A stretch of 52,975 nucleotides of DNA. Origin: Nitrospira sp. Lineage in GTDB: Bacteria > Nitrospirota > Nitrospiria > Nitrospirales > Nitrospiraceae. Shown here piece after piece: positions 1-8,556 of the stretch; the first letter of the stretch is position 1, and each line of letters starts with the position of its first letter. The notes below the pieces were generated by a model. The model had not been told where the DNA came from and did no database searches. It saw only the letters and a program-made list of their open reading frames with translations. The position numbers and the translations under genes are program-made. The stretch covers positions 1-52,975 of the forward strand of contig VGXC01000023.1 of NCBI GenBank assembly GCA_016873495.1, written 5' to 3'.

Positions 1-93
1 ATCAAAGGCTACCGTCACCTGCCGCAGTTGCGCAAGGCCCTTCAGGCTGAGATCGGGAGGGCCGAGAACTCGGAGGGAACCCGCGTTGCGTGA
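1..93 (+). CDS. C-terminal fragment of an unidentified protein
   Basis: The window opens inside a reading frame (frame 1) that gives 30 residues starting IKGYRHLPQLRKAL and ends at a TGA at 91-93. The beginning lies outside the window. The basic GYRHLP..R.AL pattern reminds me of C-terminal tails of some transposases, but that is an impression and cannot be proven from 30 residues. If it is a transposase, the polysaccharide locus begins just downstream of a mobile element. There is no sign of a terminator in the 69 bases before the next gene. Confidence 0.3.
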   Translation: MKGYRHLPQLRKALQAEIGRAENSEGTRVA

Positions 94-162
94 TGACTGC
101 ATCGGGGCCGCTTCGGAATTTCAACTAAGAATGGCATTGACTCCTGACGCCCTGGTTGGCTC

Positions 163-1119
163 ATGATTGAGCTTTCAATTGTCGTGCCGGCGTTTAATGA
201 GGAGAACAGTCTCATTGAAATTGCCGACCGCATAGAACACACGCTTGCCGAAATGGGTAAGGCTGAATCCTTCGAAATAATATTTGTGGATGACGGTTCA
301 AAGGACGGATCGCGCGACATCCTTCAAAAGCTCGCAAAGGAACGGCCATTCGTGAGCGCAGTCTTTTTGAGGCAAAACGCGGGCAAATCAATGGCTCTCA
401 TGGCGGGGTTCTTCCATTGTGAAGGGCAATACGTAGTGACCATGGATGCGGACCTGCAGGATCTTCCGGAGGATATCCCGTTGCTTTGGAAACAGATTCA
501 GCGGGGCTTCGACTGCGTCTGCGGCTGGCGGACGCAGAGATTGACAAGTTGGTCACGCATTGTTGCGTCGCGGATCTTCAATTTGGCGGCGGCCTTGGCC
601 ACGGGCTTAAAACTTCACGATATGAACTGCGGCTTCAAAATGTTTCGCCGATCTGCAACGAAGAACTTGTACTTATTCGGAGACTTTCATAGGTATATTC
701 CATTACTGATTCATATTCAAGGATTCAAAGTGACCGAAGTCCCAATTCGAAACGACATGAGAAAGTATGGCGAATCACGTTACAAGGCATTGCGCTATGA
801 AGGGGTGCTCGATCTGATGACCATCCTCTTTACCTACAGATTCGGTGTAAGCCCGCTTCATTTTTTTGCTGGCCTCAGCGCACTTCTAATCGTGCCCGGC
901 TTGACGGTTCTGGCAATCCTCGTTGCAAGACATATTCTTTGGTGGTTTGGCGCTGGCGAACAGTTGGTTGACCGGCCGCTATTATCCCTTTCCTTGACCA
1001 TGATCATGGTTGGCATCCAAGTCTTTCTCACCGGCTTCGTATGCGATTTTCTCCTCCATCACACGATGCGTGAGAAATTAGAAGCACTTGTTGCAGCTAA
1101 TGTCGAAAAGGTTCTCTGA
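163..1119 (+). CDS. Family 2 glycosyltransferase, polyprenyl-phosphate type (GtrB/ArnC-like)
   Basis: 318 residues. The N-terminal GT-A domain has SIVVPAFNEE near residue 5, FVDDGSKDGS near 45 and the metal-binding DADLQD near 92. The C-terminus has two hydrophobic segments (about residues 236-260 and 277-300), the layout of GtrB/ArnC/DPM1-type enzymes that move a sugar from a nucleotide donor to polyprenyl phosphate on the cytosolic face of the inner membrane. It is followed after 6 bases by the DprE1/DprE2-like pair, so I infer its lipid-linked product may be their substrate. The sugar cannot be read from sequence. A second gene of the same type lies at 31615-32619. The ATG start fits the usual N-terminus. 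Confidence 0.88.
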   Translation: MIELSIVVPAFNEENSLIEIADRIEHTLAEMGKAESFEIIFVDDGSKDGSRDILQKLAKERPFVSAVFLRQNAGKSMALMAGFFHCEGQYVVTMDADLQDLPEDIPLLWKQIQRGFDCVCGWRTQRLTSWSRIVASRIFNLAAALATGLKLHDMNCGFKMFRRSATKNLYLFGDFHRYIPLLIHIQGFKVTEVPIRNDMRKYGESRYKALRYEGVLDLMTILFTYRFGVSPLHFFAGLSALLIVPGLTVLAILVARHILWWFGAGEQLVDRPLLSLSLTMIMVGIQVFLTGFVCDFLLHHTMREKLEALVAANVEKVL

Positions 1120-1125
1120 GCATCG

Positions 1126-2487
1126 GTGAAGGTCGTGGCCGCTGGGCGTATGGATGTTGTCCGCCTCGAGAAGTCGCGGTTTGTTTCATTTGATGGAGGC
1201 GTTGACGTTTACGCGGACTATCAGTGTCCCGATCGCTATCGGATGCTGCATGCTGATTTAGGTGAGCGACCTCGAATTGCGAGGGGGGCAGGTTATTCGT
1301 CCGCTGCGGCGAGCTTGGGCGTCTCGACTACGATAATCGACATGTCCCGGTTTGACAGGATTCTGTGGTTCAATCCAGCCGAGCGTAGAATAGCAGTGGA
1401 AGCGGGCATGACGATCGGAGATCTGTTTCGGATCACTGCTCGCAACGGCCTATGGTTGCCTGTCCAGCCTGGCTATCCTGCCATCACAGTCGGCGGTTGT
1501 ATCGCCGCAAACGTACATGGCAAGAATTCGGCGACATCCGGAACGTTTGAGGCGTGCGTTGAGGATATCCTGCTTTTCCATCCGAAGCACGGCGAAGTGC
1601 GCATCGATAGGACCAACCATTATTCTCTGTTCAAACTGACTTGTGGAGGATACGGGTTAACCGGAATTATTCTTTCGGCCGTGTTGCGACTCGAGCCCCT
1701 GCCAGGTACCGCAGTAGCTATGGAGCGCCACTTTGTATCAGGGTGCGTGGAGGCACTCAAAAGCGTCCGATCACTCGCAGCCAATGGAAAATCCACTTAT
1801 ACCTGGCACGACGCAGCTCCGGTGTCGCAAACGTTCGGCCGAGGGATCGTTTATGCGGGAAGCTTTGTGAGCGGTGATTCTGACATTCTTGGGCCAATGG
1901 ATTACAGGAGGATGACGGCCTTGTCACGGTGCCGTTTTCCGTTTTCCATATGGTCGGGAGTAAGAACCAGAGCTATGAATTCGGCCTATAGATGGTCTGA
2001 GAAGTTACAGCCACGAGCCACTGAGATCCCTCTCTTCAAATGGCTGTACCCGTTCGCCAAGTGTCCCTACTTTTTCTATCTATTCGGCAGGCAGGGCTTT
2101 TGTGAATCCCAGGTATTGATTCCAAATGATCGATGCGAGGGCTTTCTACAGGATCTGCAGCGGCATATTGTTGGCAAAAAGGCTCCGGCCGTTTGTGTTT
2201 CGTTAAAGGCATTCAAAGGAACTCAGGCTCTACTGCGTTTTGATGGCGACGGCATAGCGGTGACTCTTTTTCTTGTCCGCTCCAAAGAAGCGCAAGAGTT
2301 TCTCCAGACGCTCGACACCTTAACCGCCTTCTGGCATGGAATTCCAAACGTCATCAAGGACTCGCGATTATCTTCATCCACAATTCGAGCCTGTTATCCT
2401 GAGTATACGATCTTCCGTGAGCAACTGCATAAGCATGATCCATCGAGACTGTTTCAATCTGAACTCTCGCAGCGCCTTGATCTATGA
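1126..2487 (+). CDS. dprE1: FAD-dependent oxidase, DprE1-like (polyprenyl-phospho-sugar 2'-oxidase)
   Basis: 453 residues from a GTG; an ATG at 1150 is an alternative start. The N-terminal half is a VAO-type FAD domain: RGAGYSSAAASLG, then GGCIAANVHGKNSATSG around residue 125, closely matching the HGKN segment of mycobacterial DprE1, then GGYGLTGII. The C-terminal part contains VSLKAF, resembling the substrate-domain lysine region of DprE1. The known reaction is oxidation of the 2'-hydroxyl of a decaprenyl-phospho-ribose to the keto intermediate. The stop overlaps the next gene, a DprE2-like reductase, by 4 bases, the same gene order as in mycobacteria. No UbiA-type PRPP transferase is present, so the substrate here may be another polyprenyl-phospho-sugar. 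Confidence 0.8.
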   Translation: MKVVAAGRMDVVRLEKSRFVSFDGGVDVYADYQCPDRYRMLHADLGERPRIARGAGYSSAAASLGVSTTIIDMSRFDRILWFNPAERRIAVEAGMTIGDLFRITARNGLWLPVQPGYPAITVGGCIAANVHGKNSATSGTFEACVEDILLFHPKHGEVRIDRTNHYSLFKLTCGGYGLTGIILSAVLRLEPLPGTAVAMERHFVSGCVEALKSVRSLAANGKSTYTWHDAAPVSQTFGRGIVYAGSFVSGDSDILGPMDYRRMTALSRCRFPFSIWSGVRTRAMNSAYRWSEKLQPRATEIPLFKWLYPFAKCPYFFYLFGRQGFCESQVLIPNDRCEGFLQDLQRHIVGKKAPAVCVSLKAFKGTQALLRFDGDGIAVTLFLVRSKEAQEFLQTLDTLTAFWHGIPNVIKDSRLSSSTIRACYPEYTIFREQLHKHDPSRLFQSELSQRLDL

Positions 2488-3233
2488 GCTATCTGATTAT
2501 CGGGGCATCAGCCGGATTGGGGCGTTCGCTGGCCTATCGCCTTGCTGCCGCCGGGCATGACCTCGGATTAGTATCATCGGATGGACGTGACTTGGAGGCC
2601 ATAAGCACTGACCTTGGCGCACGCTATGGCGTTCAGGTAGTATCAATTGCTGCTCAAGTTGGCGGTGAGGACGGGTATCTTGACGAATTAACTGCGGTCA
2701 ATCAAAGGCTAGGAGGAGTGAAGGGTGTGTTGTTTCCGATCGGGTTTATCTTTGACAACGATGATGGCACGCTAGATCCTTCTCGGGCCGCTTTCGTGAT
2801 GAAGACCAATTGCCTGGCGGTGATGTCCATCGTCGCGCGACTTCTGCCCAAGCTTAAGGAGAAACCCCGTGCAGTGATCGTGGGGTTTGGGAGCATTGCT
2901 GGAAGCAGAGGGAGAGGAGTGAATGTCGTCTATGCGGCAGCGAAGCGTGCATTAGCCAGTTTCTTTGAGAGTTTGCGGATAATCTGTGAAGGTAGTACTG
3001 TTCATGTACAGTTTTATGTTGTTGGATTCTTGAACACAGGGCTCTCATTTGGTAGATACACGCCTCTCCGCAAAGCTGATCCTGATCGGTTTGCAGAGGT
3101 CGTCGTACGAAATCTTGAGCACAACGTAAACACTGCCTATTATCCTTTTTATTGGCGGTTTCTGTGTTATACTCTCACCCTGTTGCCGTGGAATGTGTAC
3201 AAGCGGTTGAAGACGACCGGTCCTCTCGCTTGA
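2484..3233 (+). CDS. dprE2: Short-chain dehydrogenase, DprE2-like (2'-keto reductase)
   Basis: 249 residues. The Rossmann motif GASAGLG is at 7-13 and the SDR catalytic residues are Ser137 (in GFGSIAGSRGRG), Tyr150 and Lys154. The GSIAG.RGR...VYAA.K pattern is that of DprE2, which reduces the 2'-keto intermediate to complete C2 epimerisation of a polyprenyl-phospho-sugar. Its ATG overlaps the end of the DprE1-like gene (ATGA type overlap), so the two are probably translationally coupled and act as one membrane-associated complex. The C-terminal tail has a hydrophobic stretch near residues 225-240. A generic SDR role cannot be excluded, but the neighbour makes the pairing convincing. Confidence 0.8.
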   Translation: MSYLIIGASAGLGRSLAYRLAAAGHDLGLVSSDGRDLEAISTDLGARYGVQVVSIAAQVGGEDGYLDELTAVNQRLGGVKGVLFPIGFIFDNDDGTLDPSRAAFVMKTNCLAVMSIVARLLPKLKEKPRAVIVGFGSIAGSRGRGVNVVYAAAKRALASFFESLRIICEGSTVHVQFYVVGFLNTGLSFGRYTPLRKADPDRFAEVVVRNLEHNVNTAYYPFYWRFLCYTLTLLPWNVYKRLKTTGPLA

Positions 3234-3249
3234 CACTAGTCGTATTGAA

Positions 3250-4863
3250 GTGGCTCACATGCACAGCGAAGTCCCCAGCACTAGACAAGAACTGAGTCGG
3301 ATGGACGCTCCCGTGTCCATCATGAGTCCCGTGGCTGCCTTGAACAGAGAGATGCGGCAGAAGGGGACGGTGTTTTCGTCAGGTGGCTTGCGGGCGGAAC
3401 GGCCGCTCAAACTATTGTTCGTCGCCCCTCCTGGAAGCGTCGAGCTTAACTATGGAAAGTTGGCAAAGGTGGCGACGGAATTGCCTTGGTTGGGTATGGC
3501 CTATGTCGCAGCCGCTGCAAGGAGTGCGGGACATCACATTTATTTACAGGATTATGAAGCTACCCGTGAGGGCTATGACGTCGTCGCACGCGATTTCATG
3601 GAGATAGACCCAGATGTCGTCTTGATGACGAATTTCGTGACGAACACTGAGCGTTGTCTGAAAGTCGCTCAGATCGTCAAGAATCTCAAACCCGGTGTTA
3701 AAGTAATCCTCGGCGGCCCGCAGCCGACGATCTTCCCGGAGCAGTCCCTAGCAGCGGGGTTCGTGGATGTCATTACATACAGCGAATCGGAAATTTCAAT
3801 CTGTAATCTTCTGCGCGTGATCCATACCCCAGAGGAATGGGATGCCGTTCCGGGCATCGTCTATCGCAAGGGCGTGGTGGTGACCAAAACGGAGCGGCAG
3901 CCGCTGATCGACATCCTGGATACGGTCCCGCTTCCAGCGCTCGACCTCTATCCAATGCAACTTTATTATCCGGCCATCTACGTCGAGGGCAAGCGCGTCG
4001 GTAACTACGTCACCTCCCGCGGCTGTCCCTACGAGTGCACGTACTGCGAAGCGAAGATGACTTTCGGCCGGACATTCCGCTATCACAGCACGGAGCGGGT
4101 CATAGAGGATCTCGCCTATATGTCGAAGACCTATGGGTTTGATTCCTTCCAGTTTTACGATGACATCTTCACAACCAATCGTAATCGCGTTCTGGAGCTA
4201 TGCGAGGGTATTCAGCGGGCCGGGCTCAAGATCAAATGGATGTGCTGGACTCGGACAGACCTTGTTGATCGAGAAATGCTTATCGCCATGAAGAAAGCCG
4301 GTTGCTATGCCATCTTCTTTGGATGCGAGAGTGGCAGCCAGACGATGCTGGACCGAGTCAAGAAAGCCCTGACGGTTGAAGATAATCGTGCGGGCATTGC
4401 CCTCGTAAGAGAGTGCGGCCTGAAAACGCTTTCAAGCTTTATGTTGGGCCTGCCGGGCGAGACAAGGGAACAAAGCGAGGAGACGGTTCAATTCGCTCTG
4501 AACTCGGAATTGGATTACGCGTTGTTCTATCTTGCCGAACCCTATCCTGGCACCGAAATGTGGCAGGATGCTATCGATAATGGGTATTTCGTATCGGATC
4601 CGCGATTTAAGAATGCATTGCTGGTGAATTTTGACAAGGTTTGGGTCCCTGATGGCAGGACGCGAGAAGAATTGACCGAGATTCAGGCGAGCGCCATGCG
4701 TAAGTTCTATCTTCGCGCAGGAATTGTTATGCGATGGCTTCTGAATTGGCACGGCCTGGGCTTCCGGCGTCTCTGGCGAGGCATCGTCGGAGGATTTGAG
4801 GTGCTCATTTTCGATCAAATCCCCCTGCTAAAACGCGAGACCGTCACGGAGACCAAGCGTTAG
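3250..4863 (+). CDS. B12-binding-domain radical SAM enzyme (class B type)
   Basis: 537 residues from GTG at 3250; ATG at 3259 is also possible. The N-terminal half (about 50-190) is a cobalamin-binding-like Rossmann domain with VKVILGGPQPT and the DVIT.SESE pattern. The radical SAM core starts near 255 with SRGCPYECTYC, giving the CX3CX2C cluster ligands, followed by YDDIFTTN, the GCESG motif and MLGLPGET. This is the BchE/B12-rSAM layout. Such enzymes do C- or P-methylations, cyclisations or sugar and lipid rearrangements; the exact reaction is unknown. The context suggests modification of a lipid-linked or nucleotide sugar. It sits 16 bases after the DprE2-like gene, in the same transcription direction. 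Confidence 0.85.
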   Translation: MAHMHSEVPSTRQELSRMDAPVSIMSPVAALNREMRQKGTVFSSGGLRAERPLKLLFVAPPGSVELNYGKLAKVATELPWLGMAYVAAAARSAGHHIYLQDYEATREGYDVVARDFMEIDPDVVLMTNFVTNTERCLKVAQIVKNLKPGVKVILGGPQPTIFPEQSLAAGFVDVITYSESEISICNLLRVIHTPEEWDAVPGIVYRKGVVVTKTERQPLIDILDTVPLPALDLYPMQLYYPAIYVEGKRVGNYVTSRGCPYECTYCEAKMTFGRTFRYHSTERVIEDLAYMSKTYGFDSFQFYDDIFTTNRNRVLELCEGIQRAGLKIKWMCWTRTDLVDREMLIAMKKAGCYAIFFGCESGSQTMLDRVKKALTVEDNRAGIALVRECGLKTLSSFMLGLPGETREQSEETVQFALNSELDYALFYLAEPYPGTEMWQDAIDNGYFVSDPRFKNALLVNFDKVWVPDGRTREELTEIQASAMRKFYLRAGIVMRWLLNWHGLGFRRLWRGIVGGFEVLIFDQIPLLKRETVTETKR

Positions 4864-4977
4864 CTTGCAAATCTGCCGATCCGTCTCGTGCCCTCTTCCG
4901 TTTGATCCAAGTAGCCGGCCAAAGCACACCCGAAGAACCGCAGCGTCGCATTACAGTCGCCCTGTAACAACGTAACA

Positions 4978-6162
4978 ATGGCTCTCGCCCCAGACATCCA
5001 CAAGGAGACGACGTCCGGAAGTCTAGCCAGTCGGTTGGATAGGTTCTTCTGGATTGTGGGTGTCACCGTAGCCCTCCTGATTGTCCTAGAAATCACATCG
5101 TGCGGACTCAACAAGATTCAATTCAGTCTTCGAACAGTGATGGAGCACGAGACTGAGACGCTGACTACGGATTTTGTCCCGTATCGTCTCAGGCTTGCCC
5201 GTTCGGAATTTCGAGGTAAACAAGTAACGATTGATAGAGAAGGTTGGCGGCTCCATGGCGATCGAAAGGAGATGTTCGACGGCTGGTCAGCCAGTAATTA
5301 TAATATCTTTATTTTCGGTGGCTCAGCTCTATATGGGCATTTAAACAACGATAACGAAACAATCCCGTATCATCTCGAGACTCTCATGGGGAGCCACAGC
5401 GGCAAAGCGGTGAAAGTCTACAATTTCGGGCAAGTCAACTACAGCTCGAACGAAGGACTTTCCCTTCTCGTCCAGCAGCTGCAGTTGGGAAGGGTTCCCG
5501 ACGTCGCGGTATTTTATGACGGTGCAAACGAGGTCGGACGTGGGACTGCAGGGAGCACGTATGAGAATGTGCATGCGCCCTATGTGGAGGCAGATTATGG
5601 ATGGTTCCAGGTCGTAAGAACGTATCGTGCCGGAGAGCGTTCCGTGAACCCAGCTCGCTTTGAGTTGGGGATCCTTGCGGGACGGCTGCATCATCTTCTC
5701 GACAGAATGACGGGCCGATGGGCAAGGCAAAAACAGTTATCGGAATCAGTTTTCGATCGCAAAACGCTCGAATCACATGCAAAAGATGCAGCGCGCGCCT
5801 ATGTCCGCATCGCTAATGTCGCAAGCAAATTGGGTAGTTCATACGGTTTCCAAACAATCTTTATCCTGCAGCCGCTTGGAGTTTGTCTGAACGACCCCAG
5901 TGCCTACAACTTCCCATATTATCCAGGGCCGCGTGAATGGGAAGTTGTTTATTATCATGCCTTGTATAAAGAAATTCTGATATCCGCACAGTCAACAAGC
6001 CTCCGTCCCATCGATATGTGCAGAGAGTTGAATGGCGTCGTGGCGCGGGGTGAGAGCCCCTTCAATACTAGATTGCATCTCAATGGACGCGGGAATGCCT
6101 ACATGGCCGAACAGCTTGCTAGCCGCATTGTGCTTGACGGCGCCCATCATCGAAAACAATGA
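4978..6162 (+). CDS. SGNH/GDSL hydrolase-like protein with N-terminal membrane anchor
   Basis: 394 residues. There is one membrane segment at about 22-44, and the rest should face the periplasm. The SGNH signature is present: FGGSALYG with candidate nucleophile Ser116, VNYSSNEG, YDGANEV supplying the Asn, and a C-terminal LHLNGRGN supplying the His (block V), although the usual Asp three residues before the His is not obvious. Members of this type near polysaccharide genes act as acyl transferases or esterases that add or remove O-acyl groups. It is preceded by a gap of 114 bases after the radical SAM gene and overlaps the next gene by 4 bases. It is one of five SGNH-type genes or remnants in the window. 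Confidence 0.75.
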   Translation: MALAPDIHKETTSGSLASRLDRFFWIVGVTVALLIVLEITSCGLNKIQFSLRTVMEHETETLTTDFVPYRLRLARSEFRGKQVTIDREGWRLHGDRKEMFDGWSASNYNIFIFGGSALYGHLNNDNETIPYHLETLMGSHSGKAVKVYNFGQVNYSSNEGLSLLVQQLQLGRVPDVAVFYDGANEVGRGTAGSTYENVHAPYVEADYGWFQVVRTYRAGERSVNPARFELGILAGRLHHLLDRMTGRWARQKQLSESVFDRKTLESHAKDAARAYVRIANVASKLGSSYGFQTIFILQPLGVCLNDPSAYNFPYYPGPREWEVVYYHALYKEILISAQSTSLRPIDMCRELNGVVARGESPFNTRLHLNGRGNAYMAEQLASRIVLDGAHHRKQ

Positions 6163-7163
6163 GTCGGGGAAGGTCCTCTTGGGAAGCGTTTCGTGTCTTT
6201 GTTGTCGGATGCGGCTCGATTGGACGGCGTCATCTCGCAAACCTGAAATCGCTCGGTATTCGTGACCTCATCGTTCATGATTCTGCTGCAGAGAGAGCGC
6301 AACTCGTCGTCGGCGAAAGCGGCGTGCGTGCTGTCAGTACGCTTGCTGAGGGCCTCGATGCCAAACCTGTGGCCGTGGTTGTTTGTACGCCGCCGCACAT
6401 GCATGTACAGGTCGCGCGAGACGCCGTCATGGCCGGCGCTGACGTCCTGATAGAGAAACCGATATCTGATCGATTGGAAGGGCTGGAAGCCCTTGTCGAA
6501 GTGTCAGCAGAGCGAGGCCGGGTCATCATGGTCGGGTATAACCTTCGGTTTCATCGTGGCCTGCGCAGGATGCGTGATTTGGTCCTATCGGGCGCCGTCG
6601 GCAAGGTCCTAACCCTACAGGCGGAATTCGGCTATCACCTGGCGTCGTGGCGGCCCAAAATGGATTACCGAAAGGGATACTTTGCGTCGGAAAATTCAGG
6701 CGGCGGGGTGCTGTTGGATGTTTCTCACGAAATTGACTATGTGCGCTGGATCGCCGGAGAGGTCCACAGTGTCTACGCCGTGGCGGAGCACGTCAGCCCT
6801 CTCGAGATCGACACAGAAGACGTTGCTTTTCTTTCGTTGCGGTTCGCAGGAGGGCATCTGGGCCAGGTTTCCCTCGATTGCCTTCAACCCGGCTATTCCC
6901 GTTGGTGCAAGGTCACTGGATCAGAAGGCGCTTTGGCCTGGGAGCATGGGCAAGGCTTGCGTTCATGGGAGAACGGGGCTTGGCGGGAAATCGAGCCTGC
7001 GCAGGATATCGGCGAGACCTACCTTCGGGAAATGGAACACTTCCTCGCATGCGTCCAGCGTCGAGCCGCTCCTTCGGTAGACGGAATTGAAGGGATGCAA
7101 GTGCTGCGCATCGTGCTGGCCGCCAAAGAATCCGCCAGACTCCGGCGTGAAGTAACGATATGA
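6159..7163 (+). CDS. Gfo/Idh/MocA family NAD(P)-dependent sugar oxidoreductase
   Basis: 334 residues. The N-terminal Rossmann fold has VGCGSIGRRH near residue 16, and the family EKPIS motif is near 103. The catalytic region GGVLLDVSHEIDY lies near 190, with the His typical of Gfo/Idh enzymes. The family oxidises or reduces a hydroxyl on (nucleotide-)sugars. It overlaps both neighbours by 4 bases, so it starts the nonulosonate-like operon by tight coupling. I infer that it makes the keto-sugar used by the aminotransferase-like enzyme at 8556. The substrate is not identifiable from sequence. Confidence 0.88.
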   Translation: MSRGRSSWEAFRVFVVGCGSIGRRHLANLKSLGIRDLIVHDSAAERAQLVVGESGVRAVSTLAEGLDAKPVAVVVCTPPHMHVQVARDAVMAGADVLIEKPISDRLEGLEALVEVSAERGRVIMVGYNLRFHRGLRRMRDLVLSGAVGKVLTLQAEFGYHLASWRPKMDYRKGYFASENSGGGVLLDVSHEIDYVRWIAGEVHSVYAVAEHVSPLEIDTEDVAFLSLRFAGGHLGQVSLDCLQPGYSRWCKVTGSEGALAWEHGQGLRSWENGAWREIEPAQDIGETYLREMEHFLACVQRRAAPSVDGIEGMQVLRIVLAAKESARLRREVTI

Positions 7164-7939
7164 GCCGGACGGTGGCCATTATTCAGGCCCGCATGGGTTC
7201 CACCCGTTTGCCGGGAAAGATTCTTGCTCGGATCGGCGCAATGACAGTCCTCGAACACGTGATCGCGGCGGTGCGGGCCATCGAGAACCTAGACGACATC
7301 GTTGTCGCCACGACAACCGCACCGCAAGACAAAGCCGTGCTGGATCTCGCGAATCGGATAGGCGTCTATGGCTTTGCCGGACATGAAGCGGATGTACTTG
7401 ATCGCTATTATCAGGCCGCCCTGCGGCACAACGCCGAAACCATTGTCCGAATCACGGCCGATTGCCCTTTCTTGGACCCCTGGGTTAGTTCAAAAGTGGT
7501 AGCTCGTTTTCGCCAAGGAGACGTCGATTACGTGTCCAATTGCCGTCCGAGAAGCTATCCCGACGGATTGGATACGGAAGTCTTCTCTTTTGCAGCGCTG
7601 TCCGAAGCCAACATGAAGGGGCGCTTGTCGTCAGAGCGCGAGCACGTGACCCCGTATATCTGGAACAGACCGGACCGGTTTAGGATTGCTTCCGTGGTTC
7701 ATCCCGAAGATTTGTCCTCAATGCGCTGGACGGTGGATGAGCCTAAAGATCTCGCCTTCCTCTTGGCGGTCCGCGACAAGTTGGAGGGAGAACCGCCCTA
7801 TCATATGGACCAGGTACTTGCCGTGCTCGCACAGCTGCCGGAATTGCAGAAAATCAATGAAGGCTTCATGTGGAACGAAGGCTACCTCCGTTCTCTGGAA
7901 AAGGATCGAATAGTCACGGGACACAAGGATTCATGCTGA
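7160..7939 (+). CDS. spsF: Cytidylyltransferase, SpsF/acylneuraminate type
   Basis: 259 residues. The N-terminus IIQARMGSTRLPGK is the nucleotide-binding signature of the CMP-sugar synthetase/SpsF group. ITADCPFLDP near residue 97 and a WTVDEPKDL segment near 192 are typical SpsF features. Known homologues activate a sugar acid, or occasionally another sugar, as a CMP derivative. Its partner here is the PseI-like synthase at 9875, so activation of a nonulosonic acid is the simplest reading. The start ATG overlaps the preceding stop. No PseG-type nucleotide-releasing hydrolase is fused or adjacent. Confidence 0.87.
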   Translation: MSRTVAIIQARMGSTRLPGKILARIGAMTVLEHVIAAVRAIENLDDIVVATTTAPQDKAVLDLANRIGVYGFAGHEADVLDRYYQAALRHNAETIVRITADCPFLDPWVSSKVVARFRQGDVDYVSNCRPRSYPDGLDTEVFSFAALSEANMKGRLSSEREHVTPYIWNRPDRFRIASVVHPEDLSSMRWTVDEPKDLAFLLAVRDKLEGEPPYHMDQVLAVLAQLPELQKINEGFMWNEGYLRSLEKDRIVTGHKDSC

Positions 7940-8556
7940 ACGGAAGCATCAGAAAACAACGAAAGGTAGGATCGGCACGCGCTGCCCGGCAATCTGAGGC
8001 TGTTTTCCTCATGGGTGAGAGGCTGTATCTTCGGCCAATTCGGACCAACGATGTGCAAGGCCCCTATTGGCAATGGCTGAATGATCAGACCGTGACACGC
8101 TATCTCGAAAGCGGGGTGTCCCCGGCAACGAAATCGGGGCTAAAAAAATACGTTGAGCGAGTTTCCAATGACGCGTCTTACATTATGTTAGCTATCATCG
8201 AAAAACAGCGTAATGCACACATCGGCAATGTGAAACTGGGGCCTATTGAAACCACCGCCCGTCGGGCAGATGTAGGAATTTTGATCGGAGACCGGAGCTG
8301 CTGGGGGCGTGGATTCGCCAGGGAGGCCTTGCGGTTAGTTGTCGAGCACGCGTTCAATCGTCTGAACCTAAATAAGATCACGCTTGGTGTGCATGCCGAC
8401 CACCGGCAGGCGATTCGTGTGTACCACTCGCTAGGTTTTGTTATCGAGGGAAGATTAAGACGGCATTTGTACCGGAATGGCCGATACCGCGATTCCTTTG
8501 TTATGGGTCTGCTGCACTCGGATTATAAGAGGGCACGACGCGGGACTGACTCTTGA
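7933..8556 (+). CDS. GNAT acetyltransferase (RimJ/PseH-like)
   Basis: About 207 residues from ATG 7933, which overlaps the previous stop. ATG 8011 would give a 181-residue protein beginning just before the domain (MGERLYLRP). The frame is open further upstream to 7870, but that would overlap SpsF heavily. GNAT features include LRPI.TND near 33, the WLND..VTRYLE segment, IGNVKLG, the acetyl-CoA loop GRGFAREAL near 125 and the NxxAIRVYHSLGF-type ending. In nonulosonate pathways a GNAT N-acetylates the 4-amino-sugar (PseH or LegH role), which I infer here. Confidence 0.82.
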   Translation: MLNGSIRKQRKVGSARAARQSEAVFLMGERLYLRPIRTNDVQGPYWQWLNDQTVTRYLESGVSPATKSGLKKYVERVSNDASYIMLAIIEKQRNAHIGNVKLGPIETTARRADVGILIGDRSCWGRGFAREALRLVVEHAFNRLNLNKITLGVHADHRQAIRVYHSLGFVIEGRLRRHLYRNGRYRDSFVMGLLHSDYKRARRGTDS

